NCBI GenBank assembly: GCA_964588695.1
Contig: CAZPQK010000014.1
Coordinates: 1-64,000, forward strand
Origin: CAZPQK01 sp964588695
Lineage (GTDB): Bacteria; Krumholzibacteriota; Krumholzibacteriia; WVZY01; JAKEHA01
Direction: 5' to 3'
Length of the DNA: 64,000 nt
Under the pieces are notes generated by a model. It had not been told where the DNA came from and did no database searches. It saw only the letters and a program-made list of their open reading frames with translations. Position 1 is the first letter of the stretch. The number at the start of each line of letters is the position of its first letter. The position numbers and the translations under genes are program-made. Below are positions 37,002 to 45,630 of the stretch, piece after piece.

Positions 37002-37382
37002 ATGTCGGTTGATGGAATCGTTGTAAATGTCAGCACCGGGAACAAGGGCGGCGTGGCTGTTCTCAAGGTTAGCGGTTACCTCGATACCACCACGGCTAGC
37101 GAACTAGAAAACGCACTGGCGGGACTGATCAGTCGCCAGGAGTTCCGCATCGTGGTTGATCTGGCCGGCGTCAACTACATCAGCTCCGCCGGCTGGGGCA
37201 TCTTTATTAGCGAAATCAAAGACATTCGCAACAACGGGGGCGACCTTAAGCTCTCCGGGATGGTTGGCGATGTCTACGAAGTTTTCCAGCTACTCGAATT
37301 TCAGTCGATTCTGCGGGCGTACGACACCCAGGAGGAGGCCGCCGCGGCATTCGACGAAGCGTCTGCCGACCACCGCGGCTAG
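37002..37382 (+). CDS. Single-domain STAS protein, paralogue of the previous gene
   Basis: 126 residues, with the STAS core LKVSGYLDTTTASELENAL, VVDLAGVNYISSAGWGIFIS and GMVGDVYEVFQLLEFQSIL. The phospho-site loop and the following helix are almost identical to the preceding protein, pointing to a local duplication. TTGGAG lies before ATG 37002. It is the last gene of the run before a strong terminator at 37408. Confidence 0.92.
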   Translation: MSVDGIVVNVSTGNKGGVAVLKVSGYLDTTTASELENALAGLISRQEFRIVVDLAGVNYISSAGWGIFISEIKDIRNNGGDLKLSGMVGDVYEVFQLLEFQSILRAYDTQEEAAAAFDEASADHRG

Positions 37383-37407
37383 CTAGTCGACCATAAGCTT
37401 CAGTAAG

Positions 37408-37432
37408 AGCGGGCTCCGAGCCCGCTTTTTTT
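37408..37432 (+). terminator. Rho-independent terminator
   Basis: AGCGGGCT (37408-37415) pairs with AGCCCGCT (37419-37426) around a CCG loop, then T residues to 37432. It closes the partner-switching operon. Confidence 0.93.
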
Positions 37433-37479
37433 GTGCCCGTCATTTGTTACTTTTTTTATGAGAATCGGCCACACGGTGC

Positions 37480-37508
37480 TTCAACTTCGGTTGGTCGGGG
37501 TATATATT
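37480..37508 (+). promoter_or_regulatory. Possible promoter of the vWA protein gene
   Basis: TATATT at 37503-37508 is a good -10 box; TTCAAC at 37480-37485, 17 nt upstream, is a half match to the -35 box. The region lies between a terminator and ATG 37530, so a promoter is needed here. Confidence 0.45.
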
Positions 37509-37529
37509 CTTAGGTACCTCCACTAACTC

Positions 37530-39695
37530 ATGACGTTATCACTCGACATACCCTGGTTTGGTTTCCTTGCGCTGCTCGCGCTGGCAGCGGTGGCGGTTTG
37601 GGCCTATCGCGGTACAACGCCGTCGGTCAGCGGCGGCATGCGCGGGCTGCTCACTACGCTACGCATGAGCGCGTTTGTGCTGCTGGTGGTTCTGTTCGCC
37701 GACCCTCGCTGCGTACGCGAAGTGACTCGTACCGAGCCCGCACGAGTTATCGCGCTGCTCGATCACTCGGCGAGCATGTCGTTGCCTAACGCGCCGGGTG
37801 GGACCGAGACCCGCTTTGAAGCCGCCACCGAGGTTATGGACCGCCTGCGCAGGCAAGTCAGTCGCCGTGGAGGCGAACTGGAGGCCGGCCTTTTCTCGTC
37901 GCAGGTTTCCTTTGCCGCCCTCGATACCGCGCGAGCCAACGCGCAAGGGACAGATGTCGCTGGCTCGATAGCCGAAGCTCTTCGCCGTTTTGAGGGCGAG
38001 AATGTAACTGCGGTTGTGGTGCTTTCCGATGGTGTAGACACCGAAGCGACGCTTGTTCGCAGTGCGACCCCGGACATCCCGGTGTTTGCTATCGGTTTTG
38101 GCGATACCACTGCTCCCGAAGACGTGCGGGTTAGCGCGGTTGACTACAACAGTGTTGTGCGTGCGCCGGCACAGTCTCAAATCAGCGCGGCGATTGCGTA
38201 CTCGGGGAATCGCACCAAACAGGTGACCATCCAGTTGATGGACGGCAATCGCACCGTCTTTAGTAAAGACACGACCATGTCGCCCGGCGTGTCTACGGTG
38301 AACCTCGACATTCCAGTGCGGTTTCCCACGCCCGGTCGTCGCGAGTTTGACTTGTCAGTGTCGGTTGTCGGTGACGATGCCGAGCCATCCAACAACTCCC
38401 GTGAGATTGTGATCGACGCGGAAAAGGCTCAGGCCAAGTTGGTTCTAGTCGACCTGGCCCCCGACTGGGAACTGCATTTTCTGACCCAGCTGCTGGAGAG
38501 CGATCCCACCTACACCTTCGAATTGTTCGGCCCGAGAGTCCGGCCTGCCGCCTCGGTAGGCAAGCTGCGCCCGCTCGAAGAGTTTCGGGCGTCACTTAAT
38601 GACGCCGATGCGGTGGTGGTCCGCGCCATCGACGGTAACTTCATGTCCAGCGACAATGTGACCGCATTGAAGAACTTCGTAAGGGAGCGCGGAGGCGGGT
38701 TGCTGTTGTTGCCCGGCCCGTCGTCGGTTTACGAAAGCGCCGCCGCGTGGTCCGGTCTGCAAGAGGTTTTGCCGTTGTCGGGGTCGGCTCCTTTCCGGTT
38801 CAACCTTCGCTACACCAGTGTTCTGCCGGGGGCGCAGGCGGGCACCAACCCGGTCACTGCTCAGTTGGTTCCGCTGCTCAATCAGACCGACTGGCAAGAG
38901 CGTAGTCCGTTGCTCGGCTACTACGGTGCGGTACGAACCAGCCAGGCCAGCCAGGTGTTGTTGTCAGTCCGTGGCGGATCTTTACCGGCGGTCGCGTATG
39001 CGACGCCCGGCAAAGGACGGGTGGCGGCGATTACCGTCGGGCCACTCTGGAGGTGGAAGTTTCTTGCTGACAACGTAACCGTTTACGACGAGATGTTGTC
39101 GCGCCTCATTGATGTGCTGGCCCGCGGCGAAGAGACCGATCGTTTCGTATTGACGTCGCGGAAGAATGTTTTCGACGCGGGCGAGAGTCCGGAACTGGTC
39201 GCGGAGATCTTTAACGAGAAGATGCAGCCAGTGACGGGTGTGCCGGTTCGGGTTGAAGTTTCATCGGTTGATGCTGTTGGCAACGAAACGCCTTTGCGCC
39301 AGACCACGATGTCGCGCGAGAGCGCTCAGAACACTCGTTTTATGGCGTCGCTGCCGCCATTGCCGAGCGGTCGCTATAGGGTACGCGGCAGCGCCGAGCT
39401 CTCTGACCGCACCATCGCATCCAAGGCGGTAGACATTCAGGTCTCGACTACATCGGTGGAGTTCCAGCGCGTCAATCAGGATGCGCAGGCGCTGGGCGAA
39501 CTTGCGCGCCGCAGCGGAGGCCAGTACGCGCCGGTCGCCGGCCTTGCGTCGGTGGTCGAATCGATGCCGCTGGCTTCGCGCGAAGTCGGGGCGCAAACCG
39601 AGGTAGTGTGGCGTACTAGCGCGTGGTTGTTCTTGTTGGTGCTAGGCCTGTTGACGGCGGAATGGTTAATCCGGAAGCGGGTGGGAATGATCTAG
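37530..39695 (+). CDS. Membrane protein with a von Willebrand factor A domain
   Basis: 721 residues. Two N-terminal membrane segments (WFGFLALLALAAVAVWAY; MSAFVLLVVLFADP) precede a vWA domain whose MIDAS motif DHSAS is intact (D78, S80, S82), with VVVLSDGVDTEA further on. After beta-rich parts comes a Rossmann-like, GATase-like segment (LVLVDLAPDWELHFL, LKNFVRERGGGLLLLPGPSS). A last membrane helix (WLFLLVLGLLTAEWLI) closes the chain. This plan matches the large BatA/CoxE-related proteins found near MoxR ATPases, but no moxR gene is adjacent. The metal-dependent vWA domain probably binds a partner protein in the periplasm. Confidence 0.82.
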   Translation: MTLSLDIPWFGFLALLALAAVAVWAYRGTTPSVSGGMRGLLTTLRMSAFVLLVVLFADPRCVREVTRTEPARVIALLDHSASMSLPNAPGGTETRFEAATEVMDRLRRQVSRRGGELEAGLFSSQVSFAALDTARANAQGTDVAGSIAEALRRFEGENVTAVVVLSDGVDTEATLVRSATPDIPVFAIGFGDTTAPEDVRVSAVDYNSVVRAPAQSQISAAIAYSGNRTKQVTIQLMDGNRTVFSKDTTMSPGVSTVNLDIPVRFPTPGRREFDLSVSVVGDDAEPSNNSREIVIDAEKAQAKLVLVDLAPDWELHFLTQLLESDPTYTFELFGPRVRPAASVGKLRPLEEFRASLNDADAVVVRAIDGNFMSSDNVTALKNFVRERGGGLLLLPGPSSVYESAAAWSGLQEVLPLSGSAPFRFNLRYTSVLPGAQAGTNPVTAQLVPLLNQTDWQERSPLLGYYGAVRTSQASQVLLSVRGGSLPAVAYATPGKGRVAAITVGPLWRWKFLADNVTVYDEMLSRLIDVLARGEETDRFVLTSRKNVFDAGESPELVAEIFNEKMQPVTGVPVRVEVSSVDAVGNETPLRQTTMSRESAQNTRFMASLPPLPSGRYRVRGSAELSDRTIASKAVDIQVSTTSVEFQRVNQDAQALGELARRSGGQYAPVAGLASVVESMPLASREVGAQTEVVWRTSAWLFLLVLGLLTAEWLIRKRVGMI

Positions 39696-39734
39696 TTTCA
39701 AGGTGGGTTCGTGTGCGAGTGAGGAGGTGCAGTG

Positions 39735-41399
39735 ATGAACCCTGTTCGGTTGCGGCAAACGCAACTACTCCTTCCATTTCTCTTCTTTCTTTTTTCTCCC
39801 ATTGAAATTGCATTTGCTCGGGTCGTCGTAAACGAAGTGTATTACGACCATCCGGGTGCGGATTCTGGCTATGAGTTCATTGAACTATTCAACGCCGGAC
39901 CCGAGTCTGTCGACCTGGTGGGTGGATCGCTGTGGTTTCACAATGGAACCGGCGACGCCTGGGAATTGTTGTGGAACGCGCCACCGGCATCTTACCTGGC
40001 GGCAGGCGGTCTGCTCGTTATCGGCGGCGAGATGGTGTCGGCAGCCGACATTGTGGCTTCGCTGTCGCTACAAAACGGCGCCGAAGCCGTGCGTTGGCTC
40101 AACTCAGACGCTGTCGAAGACGTGTTGGGCTACGGCGACGTTTCTGCGCCCGGACTGTTTGAAGGCACGGCCGTCGGAACAACGCCTTCCGGCCAATCTT
40201 GGTCGCGAATTCCCGACGGCGTCGACACGGACAACAACGCCGTCGATTTCACGCTACGCGAACCCAGCCCGGGACGTCGCAACCTCCCCGCCGACGACAT
40301 CGGTGTTTCGTTTGCCAAACCCCAGGCCGTGCTGCCAGCGACAGGCGCTGGCGTTGTCGATGTTGTCGTTAGTAACCTTGGCGTTAACTCTGTGCCCGAG
40401 TCTGCGGTTCAAATGATTCTGGAAGATTCGCTGGACGGTGTTTGGCAGTCGCTGGCAACCGCCACTAGTTCGCAAACAATCGCGCCGGGGGCCGACTACG
40501 GGTGGCGTGTTTCGCTGCTACTTGTCACCGGCTACCACCACCTGCGCGCTCGGGCGGTGTATCCGAATGACGAGTCGGTTGCCAACAATGTCGCACGCGG
40601 AACTCTAAGGGTGGGAACGGTCAAACTAAGGGTTTCGGAGGTCATGTCCTCGCCGCGTGAGGGTTGCCCACAGTTTGTGGAGATCGCCAACATTGGGGCG
40701 CAGTCCGAAACCATAGACGGTATCACGCTGCGTGACAAAGCCAACTCCCCGCGGACGCTCGTGAACTCCCCGGCTTTCTTAAGGCCGGGCGAGGTGCTTG
40801 TTGTTACCGAATCGATGCTTGAGCTATTTGCCTGTCACGGCGACGGCATGCCAGCGGTAGAAGTCGACGGAAGTTGGCCGACGCTAAACCGTAGCGGTAG
40901 CGGAGGAGTCGCCGATTCGGTCGTCGTGTCCGACCGCTTCGGGCTGCCTATCGACGCCGTAGCCTACCCGCCGCAGCCCTCCGCAACCGCCGGGCAAAGT
41001 CTCGAACGTGTCGACTTATTTGGAGGCCAGGACGCGGTGTGGCTGGTGTCGGGTTCCGGCGGTCCCAGCCCCGGGCGGATTGGCGACGTTGGGTTGGTGG
41101 AACCGCCGTCGCGGCGGGTGGACGTCTCACCGCGGTCGTTTGTGTCCGGCCAGGTAGTTCGAGTGGTGCTTTCGGAGCTCGCTGGACTGTCGGTTAGCGC
41201 GAGCGTGTTTGATCGTCGGGGGAGGCACGTTGCTACCATCGGTAACGCGCAGCGGACGCCGTCTGTAATGCTTTGGACCGGACAGGACGATTCCGGCGCG
41301 TCGGTGCCAGCCGGCATCTATGTAGTGGCGTGCGAGTGGCGCGATGGAGACGGCACGACCGTGGCTGTCGACAGGGTGGTGATTGGGTGTGCGCGTTAG
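39735..41399 (+). CDS. Exported lamin-tail-domain protein with a FlgD-like end
   Basis: 554 residues; ATG 39735 lies 7 nt after GAGGAGG (39721-39727), better spaced than GTG 39732. The signal peptide (LLLPFLFFLFSPIEIAFA) is followed by a lamin-tail domain (VVVNEVYYDHPGADSGYEFI, ELFNAGPESVDLVGGSL) and a second one near residues 295-420 (LRVSEVMSSPREGCPQFVEI). A CARDB-like segment lies between them. The end (VSASVFDRRGRHVATI, LWTGQDDSGASVPAGIYVV) is FlgD-like but lacks the usual N-P-F lead-in. Bacterial lamin-tail domains occur in secreted proteins, often with nucleases, but no nuclease is seen here. The next gene overlaps by 11 nt. Confidence 0.82.
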   Translation: MNPVRLRQTQLLLPFLFFLFSPIEIAFARVVVNEVYYDHPGADSGYEFIELFNAGPESVDLVGGSLWFHNGTGDAWELLWNAPPASYLAAGGLLVIGGEMVSAADIVASLSLQNGAEAVRWLNSDAVEDVLGYGDVSAPGLFEGTAVGTTPSGQSWSRIPDGVDTDNNAVDFTLREPSPGRRNLPADDIGVSFAKPQAVLPATGAGVVDVVVSNLGVNSVPESAVQMILEDSLDGVWQSLATATSSQTIAPGADYGWRVSLLLVTGYHHLRARAVYPNDESVANNVARGTLRVGTVKLRVSEVMSSPREGCPQFVEIANIGAQSETIDGITLRDKANSPRTLVNSPAFLRPGEVLVVTESMLELFACHGDGMPAVEVDGSWPTLNRSGSGGVADSVVVSDRFGLPIDAVAYPPQPSATAGQSLERVDLFGGQDAVWLVSGSGGPSPGRIGDVGLVEPPSRRVDVSPRSFVSGQVVRVVLSELAGLSVSASVFDRRGRHVATIGNAQRTPSVMLWTGQDDSGASVPAGIYVVACEWRDGDGTTVAVDRVVIGCAR

Positions 41400-42123
41400 C
41401 ATCATTGCTACTTTGTGCGTGCTTGCGGGCTTTATTAACGAGGCGAGCGCGCAACTCGAGTGGACCAGGATCGAACGCTTCCACGGGCGAGCGTTGCACG
41501 AAAGCCATGCCCGCATGACCGCCGCGGTTGCGTTGAGCGATCACTTTGGTGGATTGGGCTTGCACAGTTCGCTGGCGTACGTGGCCGTGCCGGCAGGTGT
41601 CGGAGCGCTGTCTGTGATGACCGAAGACTGGCGGGCGGACATCGGTCTGCATCGCACATCGCATGTAACCTTGAGCTTCGGTCGGAGGGTTCGTTTCGCG
41701 GTAACGTCCCGGCTCGATCAGGTGCGCCTGGCCGGATTCCCGTGGGAACACGCAGCATCATTGGGTGGTTCGGCGGCAGTCGCGATCTCCGATTCGCTTG
41801 GCGCAGGCGTCGCGTTCTATGACCTGCGTTCGAACTCTGCTAGCCCGCTGCCCGTGTCGGCGGTGGCGCAAGTGCGTTGGCAAGCTTCGGTGGTCGGCAC
41901 ATCGGTGGGGCTGGCGTTACGGCGCGATCGCCGTCCCGACATTTTTGTGGCCAGCTCAGTCTCCGCGTACGCACTAACTGTGAACTCCGGTTTTGCCACC
42001 GACACGCAAGCGCCGTGGATCGCGATTCGTGTTCGTCGTTCACGGTTTTCGCTGGAGGCTCGCTCGGATTTTCATCCTGTGCTGGGCGTCACCAAAACGG
42101 TGGGGTTGCTATGGCGCGGCTAG
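41389..42123 (+). CDS. Exported probable beta-barrel protein of unknown family
   Basis: 244 residues from GTG 41389 (a TTG two codons upstream is possible), overlapping the lamin-tail gene by 11 nt. The signal peptide RVSIIATLCVLAGFINEASA is clear. The mature chain has short glycine/alanine-rich amphipathic strands (FGGLGLHSSLAYVAVPAGV, WQASVVGTSVGLALRRD) and ends KTVGLLWRG, like an outer-membrane barrel. It recalls PorV-type proteins in size, but the N-P-A signature is missing. Coupled by a 13-nt overlap to the next gene. Confidence 0.7.
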   Translation: MRVSIIATLCVLAGFINEASAQLEWTRIERFHGRALHESHARMTAAVALSDHFGGLGLHSSLAYVAVPAGVGALSVMTEDWRADIGLHRTSHVTLSFGRRVRFAVTSRLDQVRLAGFPWEHAASLGGSAAVAISDSLGAGVAFYDLRSNSASPLPVSAVAQVRWQASVVGTSVGLALRRDRRPDIFVASSVSAYALTVNSGFATDTQAPWIAIRVRRSRFSLEARSDFHPVLGVTKTVGLLWRG

Positions 42124-43442
42124 TTGTGGCAATCGCGGCTGCTTTCGCATGCGCACCCTTTATTGTGTCGGCGCAAACGCCGGAGGCGGTGGATTCGGTA
42201 CTCGCGGTGAACAATGGCGACCCCGTCGCGCTCAACGACTGGCTGGAGCGGTTCTATCAGACGCGCGGGCGCTTGCAGATCACTCACGGAGGAGAACTTA
42301 GAGTGAGGGGAAGCCTTAGCGGAGCGCGATGGGCGGCGTCGGGGTATTCCGATGAAGCCGAGTCGCACGGATGGATAAGGTTTCGAACCGTCGGTGTCGA
42401 GGTGGTTGGCGGTGGCCTTCGTCCGTTCTTTGGAAGCGGTTTGTTGTTGGGGGGTGGTTCCAGTGTGACGTCGTCGTGGTCACCACTAACAGCGTCGCCG
42501 TCGACCGCGGCAAGCGCACCCGATGGCGCGATGGTTCGAGTGGGATCGGCCCGGCACGGTGTCGTGTTGGGACATTGGGGCCGTTCGCCGTTTGCGTCAT
42601 GGGCGGGTGCGTACGCGACCATAAACGGTATCGAAGTTCTTTTTGCCCGCCCCCGATCGAGCAAGGTTGCTAGCCTGGGGGTGCGGAGCGGTCAACAGTC
42701 GGGATGGAGTGCAGAACTTGCCCGGGCCGGTGGACGACGCTTTTTTGCGACGCGGGCGTGGAGTGACCAACACAGTGTGTCTGCATTTCGTCGCCCTTAC
42801 TTGACCGGAGCTGCGCGATACCAGCCCGTTCACGTGGCCTTTAACCGTGTGGCCAGTGGTGTCGCGGTTGAACGTCGGTGGCGCGTGCTAAGAGCTTCCG
42901 CACGTCTTCGGGAAATCCGCGACATCGACGAACGGTCGCAAGAACTTCGCGGAGACTTTATTGGCTTTCGCAATTTTCGTGACGTTCGGTTCACGCTGTC
43001 CGGTTATGTGATTCACGACTGGCGCCATTCTGATGCCAACAACGTTGTGACTACCCTGGTCGATCGCGAACATGAACTACGACAAGTTGTGCGACTTAGT
43101 GTTCGGGTTCCCGCTGGTGGCGGTTGGTCTCACGTTTGGCGCGTCGGTGTTTCCACACGCAGTGCTCGACGCGGCGGGGATATCAGTCAAAGGCTGGAAC
43201 TTGATCGCGGTTGGTTCGGAGGCGAGGCCAGCGCGAGTCTAACTACCGGGCTGGTTGAATTGGCCGACCCGTCGTGGGCAGCCAGTCTATCGGATCTGGT
43301 AGCACTTCCGGACGATCGCGACGGCGCCAGCACTCGGCTGCGACTATGGTTGCGGGCGGCGGGCTGCCGCGCAGAGGCAATCGTAAGCGAGTCGGCGCAG
43401 GGCGACAGGAGGCTGTGGATGACGCTGTCCCTGGTCGGCTAA
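42111..43442 (+). CDS. Exported probable beta-barrel protein of unknown family
   Basis: 443 residues from ATG 42111, which gives the signal peptide ARLVVAIAAAFACAPFIVSAQ; the longer frame to 41877 lies inside the preceding gene. A short helical segment (VNNGDPVALNDWLERFY) precedes arginine- and glycine-rich amphipathic strands to the C-terminus (LWMTLSLVG). The family is not recognised. The three genes 39735-43442 overlap head to tail, so the surface protein and two barrels are probably made together, much like the cargo-plus-barrel pairs at 13046 and 18718. Confidence 0.7.
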   Translation: MARLVVAIAAAFACAPFIVSAQTPEAVDSVLAVNNGDPVALNDWLERFYQTRGRLQITHGGELRVRGSLSGARWAASGYSDEAESHGWIRFRTVGVEVVGGGLRPFFGSGLLLGGGSSVTSSWSPLTASPSTAASAPDGAMVRVGSARHGVVLGHWGRSPFASWAGAYATINGIEVLFARPRSSKVASLGVRSGQQSGWSAELARAGGRRFFATRAWSDQHSVSAFRRPYLTGAARYQPVHVAFNRVASGVAVERRWRVLRASARLREIRDIDERSQELRGDFIGFRNFRDVRFTLSGYVIHDWRHSDANNVVTTLVDREHELRQVVRLSVRVPAGGGWSHVWRVGVSTRSARRGGDISQRLELDRGWFGGEASASLTTGLVELADPSWAASLSDLVALPDDRDGASTRLRLWLRAAGCRAEAIVSESAQGDRRLWMTLSLVG

Positions 43443-43447
43443 ACGCT

Positions 43448-43476
43448 TTGACAGCAAAGGGCTGCGCTGTTAGCCT
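43448..43476 (+). promoter_or_regulatory. Possible extended -10 promoter of the aminotransferase operon
   Basis: TTGACA at 43448-43453, then 17 nt, then TAGCCT at 43471-43476 preceded by TGT (extended -10). The start near 43483 leaves about 40 nt before ATG 43523. The leader holds two similar AAAAGGGA-containing segments; the second serves as ribosome site. Confidence 0.42.
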
Positions 43477-43522
43477 CACCAAAAGGGAACGACCGACACA
43501 TTAGCAAAAGGGACACCGGACA

Positions 43523-44686
43523 ATGGCGCTTACACTCGCCAAGCGAATGGATCATTTGGGCACGGAAACCGCGTTCGAGATTCTGGCCCGCGCCAAGGCG
43601 CTGGAGGCGCAAGGCAAAGAGATTATCCATTTGGAGATCGGGGAGCCCGACTTCGATACCCCCAAAAATATTGTTGAGGCTGGTGTTGAAGCGTTGCGAG
43701 GCGGGTATACCCACTACGGCCCTTCCGCCGGGCTGCCGCAGGCTCGCGAAGCCATAGCAAACTACGTGTCGCGCGACCGCGGTGTAACGGTCGAGCCTAA
43801 TCAGATTGTCGTCACGCCCGGCGCTAAGCCGATCATTTTTTTTGCGTGTATGGCCCTGCTCGACGAAGGCGACGAAGTTATTATTCCCAACCCGGGATTT
43901 CCCATTTACGAAAGTATGATTACCTACCTGGGTGCCAGGGCCGTGCCGGTGCAACTTCGTGAAGATCACGGTTTCGCCTTTGATCCCGACGAGTTGGAAG
44001 ACCTTGTTACCGATCGCACAAAAATGATTGTGGTGAATTCACCGCAGAACCCGACTGGTGGCGTTTTGCCGTCTTCGACGCTCGAGCGCGTGGCCAAACT
44101 GGCAAACGACCGCGACCTGTACGTTTTCTCCGACGAGATCTATTCGCATGTGTTGTACGAAGGTACCCACGACACGGTCTATCGTTTTCCAGGCATGCCC
44201 GAACGAACGATAATCCTGGACGGGCATTCGAAAGCGTACGCCATGACCGGGTGGCGGTTGGGGTATGGTGTAATGCCGCCCGCACTGGCCGAAAAGATCG
44301 CGAAGTTGATGACCAACTCGAACAGCTGTACCGCGAGTTTTACTCAGATGGCTGGCATCGAGGCGCTAAACGGCCCGCAGGACAGTGTAGATACGATGGT
44401 GTCCGAATTTAAGGCACGGCGCGACCTGATCGTCGACGGACTCAACCAGATTCCGGGCATTACTTGCCACAAACCGCTCGGCGCGTTTTACGTATTCCCC
44501 AACATTACGGCAACGGGCCGCAAGTCAAAGGAATTGGAAACCCTCCTGTTGGAAACCGCCGGCGTCGCCGCGCTGGCCGGTACGTCATTTGGCGAGTTTG
44601 GTGAAGGCTATCTGCGCTTTTCTTACGCAAACTCGCAGGACAACATTCGGCGTGCGCTCGAAAAGATCGCCGACACTTTGAGCTAA
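43523..44686 (+). CDS. Class I PLP-dependent aminotransferase (aspartate aminotransferase-like)
   Basis: 387 residues, a soluble fold-type I enzyme that moves an amino group between an amino acid and a 2-oxo acid. The PLP-lysine is K237 in GHSKAYAMTGWRLGYG. NSPQNPTGG, SDEIYSHVLYEG and the C-terminal arginine motif LRFSYANS that binds the substrate carboxylate are all present. The N-terminal LEIGEPDFDTP is typical of the aspartate aminotransferase I-gamma group (also the MalY/alanine group). Substrate cannot be fixed from sequence; aspartate/glutamate is most likely. Two bases separate it from the carbamate kinase gene. Confidence 0.93.
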   Translation: MALTLAKRMDHLGTETAFEILARAKALEAQGKEIIHLEIGEPDFDTPKNIVEAGVEALRGGYTHYGPSAGLPQAREAIANYVSRDRGVTVEPNQIVVTPGAKPIIFFACMALLDEGDEVIIPNPGFPIYESMITYLGARAVPVQLREDHGFAFDPDELEDLVTDRTKMIVVNSPQNPTGGVLPSSTLERVAKLANDRDLYVFSDEIYSHVLYEGTHDTVYRFPGMPERTIILDGHSKAYAMTGWRLGYGVMPPALAEKIAKLMTNSNSCTASFTQMAGIEALNGPQDSVDTMVSEFKARRDLIVDGLNQIPGITCHKPLGAFYVFPNITATGRKSKELETLLLETAGVAALAGTSFGEFGEGYLRFSYANSQDNIRRALEKIADTLS

Positions 44687-44688
44687 CG

Positions 44689-45630
44689 ATGTCCCTCGAT
44701 CATTTGGATGTTGTAGCCCTCGGTGGCAACGCGCTGCTGCCGTCGGAGGGAAAGGGAACCATTGGCGAACAGTTTGCGGTAACGCGCACGACAATGTTTG
44801 CGGTCGCGGAGCTGGTTGCATCTGGGCGCACGGTTGTGCTCACCCACGGTAACGGTCCGGTTGTCGGCAACATTCTCATGCGCAACGAGCACGCTCGCGA
44901 ACTGGTGGCGCCAATGCCTTTGGGGATCTGTGTTGCCGACTCGCAAGGCGGAATGGGCTACATGATCCAACAGGTGTTGCGCAATGCATTAATGGCGCGC
45001 GGCATCGACCGTGAGGTGGTTACCGTGGTTACCCAAATTCGGGTGGCGGCCGACGACCCCGCGTTGGACACCCCTTCGAAGCCGGTTGGCCCGTTCTTTA
45101 ACGAAGCCGACGCCAAAGACCGCCAGGCCGAAGGGTGGGTGATGGCCGAGGATAGTCGCAAGCGCGGATTCCGCCGACTGGTACCCAGCCCGCGCCCGGT
45201 TGATATTGTGGAACTGGAAACCATTCGTCGACTGGTTGACACTGGCGCCATTGTGATTGCTGTGGGGGGTGGAGGTATTCCTGTTATTGATGCCGACGGG
45301 CAACTTGAAGGAGTCGAAGCGGTCGTCGACAAAGACTTCGCCTCGTCGGTCTTGGCGTGGCACCTGCGAGCGGAGCGTTTCATAATCGTCACCGAAATTG
45401 ATGCCGTCTACGAATCGTTCGGAACGCCAGAGCAGCGTGCGCTTCGCCACATGGCTTCGCATGCGGCGCTGGCGATGTCAGAGCAACTTCCGGACGGTAG
45501 TATGGGGCCCAAGTTGGAATCCGCTGCGCGTTTTGCCGCGACCACTGGGCGCCCAGCCTATATTACCGCGACCGACAATATCCTAACGACGCTAGCCGGC
45601 GAAACCGGCACTAGAATCGCGGACGAATGA
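44689..45630 (+). CDS. arcC: Carbamate kinase
   Basis: 313 residues. Reversibly converts ATP and carbamate to ADP and carbamoyl phosphate; in fermenters it usually yields ATP from carbamoyl phosphate. Amino-acid-kinase motifs are intact: VVALGGNALLPSEGKGT, VLTHGNGPVVGNIL, SQGGMGYMIQQ, VIAVGGGGIPV and the C-terminal GSMGPKLESAARF. Normal length for the family. No arginine deiminase or ornithine carbamoyltransferase gene is nearby, so the carbamoyl phosphate source must lie elsewhere. It ends in an ATGA overlap with the LarA-like gene. Confidence 0.93.
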   Translation: MSLDHLDVVALGGNALLPSEGKGTIGEQFAVTRTTMFAVAELVASGRTVVLTHGNGPVVGNILMRNEHARELVAPMPLGICVADSQGGMGYMIQQVLRNALMARGIDREVVTVVTQIRVAADDPALDTPSKPVGPFFNEADAKDRQAEGWVMAEDSRKRGFRRLVPSPRPVDIVELETIRRLVDTGAIVIAVGGGGIPVIDADGQLEGVEAVVDKDFASSVLAWHLRAERFIIVTEIDAVYESFGTPEQRALRHMASHAALAMSEQLPDGSMGPKLESAARFAATTGRPAYITATDNILTTLAGETGTRIADE

